Assembly (NCBI GenBank): GCA_030248135.1
Contig: JASANC010002295.1
Location: 23,404 to 87,403 of the forward strand
Source of the DNA: Theristus sp. LFF4_11
Lineage: Eukaryota; Nematoda; Chromadorea; Monhysterida; Xyalidae
Length of the DNA stretch: 64,000 bases
Direction: 5' to 3'
In this document: positions 1 through 10,300 of the stretch, piece after piece
Layout of the letters: every line of letters begins with the position of its first letter
Numbering within the stretch: the first letter of the stretch is position 1
The notes under the pieces: model-generated
Databases searched by the model: none
Seen by the model: the letters and a program-made list of their open reading frames with translations, nothing else
Told to the model about the DNA's origin: nothing
Position numbers and translations under genes: made by a program

Positions 1-64
1 CAAAATTTTCCAGCTATCTATCTAGAAAATTTGCTCCAGCTATCTATATCGGCCCCCCCCCAAC

Positions 65-1070
65 TAGGGTTAGGAGCTTTGAAAAAAAATTTTTTTTTTA
101 TTTTTTTTATTTTTTTTTTTAAATTTGGATTTAGATTTAGAAAATTTTTTTTCTGCTTTGCTCTGAAAATTCGATTTATGGCATAATTTTTTGAAAGTTC
201 AAACCAAATTTTCTTCCCAACTTCTTTGTGTGCTTAGGTAAATGTCATTATTTGGTCATTTTGACCGACGTACTCCATGTTTTTCGATTTGGATGACTTC
301 TAGAGTCAATTTTTAGCGTTGAAATGACTTAACTGAATTGAAATATCGTTTCAGAAATCGTTTTCTTGCAACTTAGAACATGTTTTTCAGTCGGTAGGCC
401 ATGAGATGAACGTGATATCTTGTTGATTGGCGTATGTTATAGGTCTACAATGGAGTTGTGCGATATATTGTTAAACAATTGGAGCGGAGATGTTGGTTAA
501 TACCACATCACACGACCGTTTTTCAGATACCCGATAACATGGCCACATGTTAAAACTTGCGTGCTGAGCTAAACTAACGTGTTAAACTTGCGTCTATCAG
601 TTGCCCGCAACGTGATCGCGAAATCATGGTACGTGTTTTCGATACGATGATTTGAAGAGTGGGCTCTCGCCATGTGGCAGATAGCATAGCTGGTTGAACC
701 TGAAAGTAAGTGTCTGGGGGGGGGGGCGACCGGGTCGACAGGGGTTGCCGACTTAGCTACAGCAAACAGGAATTTTTGAACACAGTCAAATTTTGGTAAT
801 TTTCTAAAGAGGAACCGAACGGTTCAATATTCAAGTACACGTGAAAAATTGCCCTGTTTTACTGTTGAAAATGCAACTTTCCCTCTATGAAATGGACATA
901 ATTTCAATAAAACACGATTTTCGCTCTTATAGTTTCCCGGATCGTTCTGAAAATAGTCTAGATGAACTCAGCTCGACGAGACGCTTCGAACGAACCTAAC
1001 TTGTAAAAAAAATAAAAAAAAAATTTTTAATTTAAAAAAAAATCCGGATTTTTTTCCCCTAACCCTACCC
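65..1070 (+). repeat. 1-kb dispersed repeat R1, copy A, with telomere-like ends
   Basis: The stretch starts with TAGGGTTAGGAGC followed by A/T homopolymers and ends with A/T homopolymers followed by CCCCTAACCCTA. The same sequence recurs at 45531-47178 (same strand, with an insertion) and at 49228-50282 (opposite strand). The host sequence either side of it (around 40-64 and 1070-1100) is present uninterrupted at 1840-1890, so R1 is a discrete insertion with inverted TTAGGG-like ends. I see no credible coding frame in it, so it looks non-autonomous; the class is unknown. Confidence 0.8.
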
Positions 1071-1373
1071 CCAACCCCTCGGCTCTGGAACAACTATGAT
1101 CTATCTGAAAATTTTTGTCTTCGAAGACATAAAATGAGTCAATATTTGATCAAAATTGACCATTTTTGCTCGTAATTCTTGAAAATTTCGCTAATTTTAG
1201 GTAAAATACGCGTTTATACTTGATTTTTAGTGTATTTTTAGCATTATTTTGCTGTTTTTATAGCTTTTTAGCGTTTTAGCTATTTATCTATCAAATTTCA
1301 AAATTTTGACCGGCCCCCCAAAGTCACATGGCCCCCCCCGCGGCCCCCCCCCCCAAAATTTTCCAGCTATCTA

Positions 1374-1827
1374 CCGTATTATCTCTATTAAACCCCCCCC
1401 TCCCAAAATTAAACCCCCCCCCAAATATATACCCCCACCCCCTTGACAAGTTTCCAAATAATCCCCCCCCAAAATAAACCCCCATGGGGGTTTATTAGAA
1501 ACCTGTTTGAAACACATACCTAGCGAATTCAGTGGCTGAATGCAGTGACATTGGTGAAATTGTGCTACCAAAGGCCCCAAAGGGATGAGTTAGTGGTAAT
1601 TTCATTACAAAAGGCTGTTACAAAAGGAAATCTCTGTGAAAAGTAGAAGTTTCTGCGACTTCCTTCCTGCCATGGAAGGTATTTTTGCCATTTTGCCCAC
1701 CCCTAAAAATGGTTTCCAAATTAACCCCCCCCCCCCCCCAAAAATAACCCCCCCCAAAAATAAACCCCCACCCCCAGAAGTCGCTGAAGAAATAAACCCC
1801 CATGGGGGTTTATTAGAGGTAATACGG
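1374..1827. mobile_element. C/G-rich TA-flanked MITE, copy 1
   Basis: Inverted ends CCGTATTA.. and ..TAATACGG border a body made of AAACCCCCC/AATAAACCCCC blocks, a perfect AATAAACCCCCATGGGGG-type palindrome and a conserved non-coding core (for example CAAAGGCCCCAAA and TTCCTTCCTGCCATGG). Four more copies lie at 14514, 16308, 51262 and 63705. Short open frames in both directions are translations of the repeat, not genes. The right flanking TA has decayed to TG in this copy. Confidence 0.85.
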
Positions 1828-1898
1828 TGTCTATCTAGAAAATTTGCTCCAGCTATCTATATCGGTTCCCCAACCCCTCGGCTCTGGAACAACTATGC

Positions 1899-2150
1899 GG
1901 AGCAGCTCGGTCGGACGCTCTGCGAAGTGCGAATCGTCACCTTATCTGCATTCTGCATCGGGAAATGGTAACTGGTAAGCCAAGCTTTGGGACGCTCAAA
2001 AACTTCATCGCAGATGTTGTCGAAGTTAAAATCAGTCGGTAAAACGGTCCAATCCAAAATCGACTGCTGACGGTTTTACGAGGTAATACCGTATCAAAGA
2101 AAATTTTTGTTGAACTTTCAAAAAATTGTGCCAAATTTGAGGTTTTCTTT
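1899..2150 (-). repeat. dispersed repeat R3, inverted copy
   Basis: This segment (landmarks CACCTTATCTGCAT, GTTTTACGAGGTAATAC, AAAGAAAATTTTTGTTGAAC) matches the reverse complement of about 23115-23400 and, more loosely, 44450-44600. About 21690-21760 shares its last part. It has no open frame of note. It probably belongs to an old non-autonomous element. Confidence 0.6.
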
Positions 2151-2683
2151 TTTGTCGGTTCGTGATCGCGCTATTTTATTTATTTCTTCTCTCAAGCTTC
2201 AATTGTGTTTGCGCGTTTTTTTTAACATTCATTGTTTCTGACTGTCGACGGTTGGTTTTATTTTGTGGATTTTGTTTCTTTGTGTGAATACCCGGGCAGT
2301 CATCTGCCCATTCGTTTGCATCGACTTTTTGCTTGCTTTCATTCATGCATTCACCAATTTCATCAATAATCTTGTGTTTCTTTAGGTTTTTTTTGTGACA
2401 TCAATTGTTTGTTTTGCACAATGGAAGTTTTGTGAATGTGTTGATGTGAACTGGCCGTGAGGCTTACAAATAAACTTGATTGATTGATTGATTGATTCTT
2501 CAGAGCATTTTTAACCACTTTAAAAAAAGATTTCGATTTTTGTTTAACAACCCTAGGGAGGGGGTTACCCCCATCTTGACGGCCCTGATAACAACAGTTT
2601 GCCAATAGTGCCAACGTTTCAGTACAAGTCAACCAACAGTGATCATCAATTACCATTTTGTAAATATAACATCACAAATTGCG

Positions 2684-4347
2684 ATGGCGAGCAGCGGCGG
2701 CGGTCTCGGTTTCGTGCGAAACAATCCGTGGATCAAGCACGATCAATACGTTCAAAAGGTCGTCCATTCATCTCCATCAACCGCCATTCCACAGAACGCA
2801 CTGGAACAGCTGCCCCCAGTCGAAGAGTTCCTGCAGAAAACGGTCGCTGCTTCTGGTTTGATTTTTGTGATAGCCTTTGCTTTTCTTCACAGTGAGCTGT
2901 TTTCAGCTAGGGCTAAACCCAGAAAAGCATGCAGAACGCCGTCGAGCAGGGCGCTTTTTGAAGTTTCTTTGACATAAGTACTTGATACACCCCTCGGCGG
3001 GGCTCGATCTCCCGAACGCACCGACAAGAGTCACCACAACCATAACGCGCTACCACCCAGGCCATGCGGACGAGGGTGTCAATGACGAGACTTTACGTAG
3101 ACACAGCAATAGTAATCGCTTCGTTTCATGTATTTGTCGAAAAAAATTTCAGGAGTCACCAGCGGATAATACAGCAGATCACAATGGCAACATCAACACC
3201 AATCACAATCTGGTGTACACGTCGGTGTGCGCTGAAACGCCACAAGAAAGTGGCATTGCTGCAGTGCCGCTGAGCGAACGCGATGCGTATGAGCCGTTGT
3301 TTCTCAGTCACCATCAAAAACTGCACGGCAACGAAGAGACGAGCACGAGCAGCGGCATTGAGACGGCGTCGAGCGGATCGAGCTCGCCACAGGTGAGTCG
3401 GTCGCTCGGTGCAACAGATTGAATAATACATTCACGGGTGTCTGTGCGCTGTTTCTTTTGTTCGTTTTTCGATTTCCGCTTGGAGTTTTGTGCACTGTGC
3501 ATTGTGGATGTTGTTGGAATTCTCTCGGTCATGAATTCAGTTCAAACGAAGTAAACGAACGAACGGTGATTTCAGGCTATATTTTTAGCCAGAGAGCTAA
3601 CCAAGAAGAGCGTTCAGAATGCCACCGATGTAGGGCAGTGGGGGAGGGCGCCCACGGATTTTTCTTTTTTCTCTGTCACTAAATGCCCATACACCCCTCA
3701 GAGGGGCTCGATTCCCAAACGCACAGACAATTGTCACAACGTGCTACCACCCAGGCTACAAGGGTGGCAAAAAAAATAATCCACTAAACTCGGATGCAGA
3801 ACAACAGCAGCATGCCTACAGTCCATCTGGAAAATATATGCAACATGACGTGATGGCCAAGCAATCAGCGCTGAGAACACCTCATGATTAACCAATCAGC
3901 GCTGAGAATTGCTATGACCAACCAATCAGCTAGTTGCATATATTAGCGAAATTGACTGTAGAACGGTGCGTTCGACTGCTAGTTGACAGTGCTTCTCCCA
4001 CAAAACTCTCCGTTTGACGGAATCGCAACTGCCCCAACCGTGTGGTGTACACACCTCCCTGCCGCACTCTCAGAGTCTGCCGTATGGGCCGGGCATCGTG
4101 CGTCGACTGCGCGAGCGTTTCCTGTTGCTCTCGGAGGCGGTGCACGCGCGTCACAATTCACTCGGCCGCGCCGCCAACACCGGCCACCGTCTGAATTCGT
4201 CGGCGGAGTCGAGTCGGAATGCCGCCGGATCAGCGACGGCGAACACACGCCGCTACGAGACGCCGTCGCGTCGCGCTCGTAGGCAGTTCGCGAGCGTCGA
4301 GGATTTGACGGTGTCGCCGCGCCAACCGCCGCCGATCGTTGTGTCCG
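2684..4347 (+). CDS. unrecognised protein, exons 1-3
   Basis: The ATG at 2684 opens MASSGGGLGFVRNNPWIKHD with a short conserved-looking NPWIKHDQY block. Exon 2 ends in a serine-rich run before a strong GTGAGT donor. Exon 3 carries the block YGPGIVRRLRERFLLLSEAV, predicted helical, followed by a basic stretch and ASVEDLTVSPR, which resembles a phosphorylation motif. The first exon could end at the GTCGCT donor after 2842 (phase fits) or earlier at a GTCGTC; the obvious GTTTGA at 2864 does not fit phase with exon 2. Introns 1 and 2 each hold one SINE-like repeat. Confidence 0.6.
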
Positions 4348-7300
4348 GTTGGTCGGGTCTTTTCGCTTGCTTTCTGGCCGGGGCCCGGCCGGCTCAGTCG
4401 GTTTTTCGGTGGCGCGTGTAGTGTGCGCTTGGCTTGTCGGTTCTTTTTGGTCTGGTATAGACGGCCTCCAGTGGCCAACTGCATCAAATGCGCATGGTAA
4501 ACACCAGACACGCCGGTTCGAATGGCCACTCGAAGGTGCGACAAAGTTTACCGATAAAAAAATCACACTTATAAATTACGATTGTCTGTGAATGTTATGG
4601 TCAGTCTTGATGTTGCACAGTCACGTGCGAGCACACTAGCAGTGTTGTGTGAACTGAGTGCTTATCAATGCATGCGCACGGCGTCGACGTGAGTCGTCAT
4701 GTGAACTGACACAGAGCGGGTCTAGTCAATGCTGTATTGACCTGAGTGTTCTATTTTCGTCTTGTGAACCATTTTTTTCGGCAGCGTAGCAGAGCGGTGG
4801 TGGCGGTGGTGACTGTGAATTCATTGTGTGGTTTGTCTGATAAACGTTTTCTTCAGAGAACAGAGTTTCACGAATAAACCACGCCACACCGGCATAACCT
4901 GGAAAACACCCGTCTAACAAAACAGCACAAAAACGTTTTTTGTATATTTTGCAGGCAGCCCACAAGAGTTGCACGTTCGTTGCACCAGTGAGCGCCGCAA
5001 CAACAATGACGACGACGCCGACGCACCGCCAATGAGCACCGGCGGCTCTCTGCACCAGCACAATCAGCCGCGCACAGTGTCCAAGTCGACGTCCTCTTCT
5101 GAGCTGTACTTCCGCCAAGTCGACCCATCAGAATCGGTCGCAATCGCCGATCGCACGGGCGGCACACCGCCGCAGCAACGCATCATCAGCCGATTCTCGA
5201 CCACTCTTGTCAGCAAACGAGTCGCCAACAATACCAATAATAGTCCGCCGAAACCAGAGCGAGCGAGGCTCGATGAGAACAGCGAGCTGGTGCCGTCCGT
5301 TCCGCTGCCAACGTCGGTGACGCTGCCGACGACGACGAAAACAATGATTCACGTTGGTGGCGTCGCTGATGACAAAAGCGGCAAACCGAGCGAGCCGGAG
5401 CGTTGGGTGACGCTGCGCAAGTCGCCGTCGCCGCGACGTCCCACCGCCAACACGGCGCTCTCCGCGACGAACACTGTGGTGCAGGTATGCTTTGTCGGGC
5501 GGTCTCAGTCTTTTGACTGTGAACAGCGCTGCACACTGTGCGATTACATCGTGATTGCAGTTTGCTCATGCTCAGTCCAATCACACCCATGAACAAACAA
5601 CGAGCAGCGCTCGCTTGCGGTGTGTGTGCAAGTGTGCACGGTACGGTCGCACGACGAGCGAGCGACTGCCATCGCATGGCAAGTATCTAGCTCGCTCATT
5701 GTGCGATTCAAATCCAATCGAACTCCCTAAAAGAAGATCTGAACAAAGAAGAACAACCACTCACCACCGCGGAGCACTTGTGTTCAGGAGCCCGAGTTTG
5801 TGCGTGTGCAACGTCGCCTTCGTCCGGTGCAGTCTCCGTCGCCGTCGAGTTCACCCCACACAGCCAGCCCCTCCAGTCCACAACAAACGCCCACATTCCG
5901 TATGCCCGCGCTGCGACCGATCGATTTGACGCTGATGCGCAACAGTCCACCGGATCCTAGTCACCATAGATCGACGACGACCACGCCGAAAAACACGAGG
6001 TGAGCGCGTTTTTCCATGGCCGTAAGAGATCGTTTCAAGACCAAAATACGGCAGAATATTGCGCTGAATATTTGTCATTTGGCAGTATGGTCGTTCGACA
6101 CTCGACCCAAACTGTACACGCCCGTTTCAGCAGCACCATGGCGGTGTGCGTGTCGACCGCGCGTCGCGACGATCGTGCGAGCACAGCGGCCGACCAGTCG
6201 CCGCCACCGGACGAGCCGATTCCACCGAGCGCAAGTGGCCGCGTCAGTGGTGGTGGTGTTCCGTTTGAGCATGACAACGACCATGAGGATGATGACAACG
6301 AGTCGCTGTTGTCAGAGGACGATGCGACGTTCTATGATGTGGCGAATGCTGACAGCAACACGAGGGCGCTCGAGAAAACGCTCACCGATGACGTCACCGT
6401 GCGGAAGGGCACGTTTTCGTTTGCTTGGATGTCACGCTCTTGTTTGTTTAGTGCGACAGTGCAGAATTGCCCAAGTGAGTCGGTGGTATATTCAATCAGG
6501 GAGTAGATTCCAGTGACACCTCAGCAATTTTGAATTTCCGCGTAGAGCGTGACAATATCAGAACCAAAAGAATATTAGCTATTCGATGAAGAAGTGTTTG
6601 TCTAAACGTTGCCAACTTTTATTGTTTGCAGCATTTGTGCGGCGACCGACACTTCTTTTAACGTGCTCACTATTTGAACATCATCACCGCACATTACATA
6701 CATTTTTTTTCAATTTTCCAGTCTCCAGCGGTCTCCGGGAGATGGATCGAATGATGAAAGAAATCTCCGGATCCGGAGCGCGCAACACCAGCGTCGAGCA
6801 GCACGAGCGATCATCGACCAATCAGCGAGCGCCGCCAGCGGTCGCTTCGTCGCGTCAGCCGTTCGCCACGCGATTCCGCCGAGCGAACGAGCCGCAATTG
6901 GTGAAACTCGCAGCTGGTTTTTGGTTTTCCCTTGTTTTTTTTTGTCCTAATGTAACCAACCAACACACACACGCGCGTTATTTTGTGCAGCTCTTGGTTA
7001 TTATTGGCTGACGACCGCATAAAACTGAACATGCGATCGTTTTCGTGTATAAGTGTTCATTCATTGCTGCTGCTGCACCGCCCTCTTGGCTGATTCGGTT
7101 GTGTTGTGTGTGTGTGTGCGTGTGTGTGTGCCGGTTTTGCACTTGGAGACTAGTCTCGATTCAACACTTTTGTCGTTCTCCCTGACAGCCACCGGACGCA
7201 GTCACCGTGACGAACTCGGCGACCGATTCCGACATGGACACACCGACGGCGTCGTCGTCCGTTTCAGACTCGCCACCGACGATACTCGAAAACAACGTTG

Positions 7301-10300
7301 ACCAGCATGATCGGCACAACGGCGCACACGTCGTGCAATCGCTGAACACCACCTATACGATCGTCAATCGCCAGAAGACCGTTCAAACTGCCGCCGAAAA
7401 ACTCGTAAACGGTACGTTCACCGTACGAGAGGACAGTCCAGTGGTGACCGAGACACCGCCGCTCGACCATCGGCTTGATCCGTTGAACACTCCGAAAGTG
7501 CAACTGTCGACCGCGACGAATGTTGCGCAAAATGGTCAGGTCACCATTGAACAGGTGCACATTGCACCGCCGAAGGAGGCTGCTCCAACGAACGTGGACA
7601 AAGCCGACAGTGAAGGGACGACGGTGTTGCAATCGGGCAAACCGCCACCGCAGGTCTATGTAGCGCCTGTGAAACAGCCGCAGTCGTTTTCGGTGAGTTT
7701 TCCAACTTTTTTTCTTGCTTATTCGGTTTCATCCAACTTTTCATGTGGTAAAAGTCAAGAAACTTAAAAAAAGAAACCATCAAAGATTGGACTGAAATTT
7801 TGTGCGACTACCACTCAAAAGACATTCGTCTGGTTGACCACTGCGTTTTGTGCGATGGTTCTGTTTATCCAGTTTTGATTGTCGAGAGAAAAAAGTCAGC
7901 AACTGAACACTTGCAGGAGCGTCAGCGCGAGATGTACGAGAAGATGCTGAACCTGATCGAGGAGGAAGACATTCCGGAGTTTATTGCGTCCTTAAGAGAG
8001 GAGATCAACGTGGTGCTGGAAGGCAACCACGGAATTGTGGCAAACAATCGCAGCAATCTGACGAACAGCGAACGCAAACTCGAGAAGGCTTGTGTCAGTG
8101 TGGGCGATTTTGGTTTTGAGCGCTTTTTGGTTTTTTTTGTGTTCCGCGGGCCGTTCGAATGATGCGTGATTCGCTTGTCGACTGCTTTGCGCACGTGGTG
8201 TGCATTCTTCTTTTCTCCAGCGAACATGATCCAACCGTGAGTTTAATTTTTTGGCGGTATTGATGACGCCAATCAGTGTATCGCTCAAACCAGACGTTAA
8301 AATTTCGTGTGTCTCTGAATTCTGTTCGGTCAGTCAGAATAACTAACATATCAATCATGTTATTACACGCATCCATTGTGCATCAAAGAAAGACAAACCA
8401 ATTGTTTATTTGTCTTTGTCGTGTCGAGTTGATCGCTCATCGCGTGTCAAACCTATTCAATTTGAATTTTTGAATTTTGTTTTGAATCTCTCTCTTTTTC
8501 TCTTTCAACTCAAACAAAGCCACGCACAGCATATATAGCACGTTCACATCGTAATCGCAAAGATCACAAGACAAACGTCCCTCTTTTCTTATCTTTTTTA
8601 AGTAGTGCGCATAACTTTTGTGAGCGATATCATTTTGTTCCAGCCAAAAGCACATTGTGAAAGAGTTTGTGGTTTTTAGTTTTTTATTGGTTGTGCGTGT
8701 GTAGGTAGTTTTTTTCATGCTGACTGCACATAGAAGTTTTTTTGTCATTTCTACTTGTCCCACCCAGAAAAACGATAAGATCAAAAAATGGGGATGGGTA
8801 CTTTTTGGTTGAAAAGTGGCGGTTGTGTGAAGTGGGTGATTTTGTAGTTTTCGCACATCTTTTTCGCCGAAATATCTGATTCTGATCAGCCATGTACTTT
8901 GTCGTTCGTTGTTGACAAAAGTGACAACCTTCACAGCACAATGAGTACGTTTAGTGATCTTGTGACGAATAGTATAAGATTGGGAGAAGACTGTTTGTTT
9001 GTATTGTGTTCAACGCGGTGAATTGACTATTTTTATGAGATGATGTGGTACTGGTGTCTATGGTTGTTTGAAAACTCTGTTTAAAAGTGGAGGGGGGAGT
9101 GAAATGTCGGAAAAAATTCTGACTGAAGCAGGTGTTACAGAATAAAGCACAGACTAAAAACAAAATCTGATTAGATTTTGTTTATGATTTCTGATACCTA
9201 TTTTCCATGTGGCTGTGGTTTATATAATTGCGTTGAAAAAAGACCATTCTTACGGGGACGTATTCTTTAGGTTCAGTAAAAGGTCGTGCAGTGCCGAATT
9301 GAAATTTGAGATGGTTTTGAGTGTGCAATGAATTGTGAATCGCCAAAGTTTGGTAACCTTCCTCGCATTCTCTGGAACCAGGAAACAGCGTGTGGTGAAT
9401 GAATATTACCTTTTTTCGTCACATAAAATTGAGTTGAAAATTTGAAGGAAAATCTTGTGGTTGTTCCTCAAATTTACCAAATCTTGGTATTTTTTTACAT
9501 TTATGCATCTGTTAATTTTGATTGAGCTAATTTTGTTGATAAAATTTGCAAGCAAACCTCTTGAAAGGGATAAGAATAATAGGACGATGACACAATTTTC
9601 AAATAAAACATCGCAAATACATACATTTCAAATTTTGGATGAAATTGAGGTTGATCGGATCCGATTTACTGTAATTCGGTTTTTCAATTGTGATTTTATT
9701 TGATTCCGCTTTTGAGCTCGTTCGTTCGGATTTCAGTTTATCCGATTTCGCACGAACTTTTAAGGAATACTGACGTTTGTCGTTTTACCGGTCAAGTTCA
9801 GTTAACATTGGCATGCTGTTTCGTTCATCTAGCAGCACCAGAGACGAACAGCCAACCAACGCGCGACAAATTGCATTATTGCATTATTGCAAATTTTCGA
9901 ATTTCGAATGTTTTCGAGTTTGCAAATTGCATTATTTCGTGTGCTTTTGACAGTATAATTAGCATTCAAAACAGATGGTTGTTCAGAAATCGAAGCAATT
10001 AGCTGATTGTGCTGTTTTTAATGGTCCATATTGGGATTTTATTGCTGTATATTATTTATTTATGAAGTTTTATTTATATCACTTTATTTGCATTTCGGCA
10101 GACATGTTGTTTGTTTGTTTATTGACTCTTATTGCATTCGACTTTGTTTCTTATGTTGTTTGGATGGTGTTACTGTTTGACTTCGTCGGTTTTGGCTGAG
10201 TGAGAGGCGACGATATTTTTTAGGGAAAGTTATGCGAAAAAATAAATAAATGTTGGCATGTAATCACAGGAATCATTTTCAAACCACGGTTAGCAGCACG

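Noticed and set aside
1636..1971. Pro/Gly-rich frames in MITE copies
   Set aside because: Translations of C-runs and G-runs within transposable elements, repeated at every copy.
3690..3775. tRNA gene
   Set aside because: A B-box-like word is present but no cloverleaf or acceptor stem can be drawn; better explained as a SINE-like repeat.
3979..4566. 195-codon minus-strand frame
   Set aside because: Shadow of the GC-rich exon 3 of the unrecognised gene; the plus-strand frame fits splice phases on both sides.
8437..8934. 165-codon minus-strand open frame
   Set aside because: Lies in an intron, has AT-driven codon use, no domain and no conserved block.
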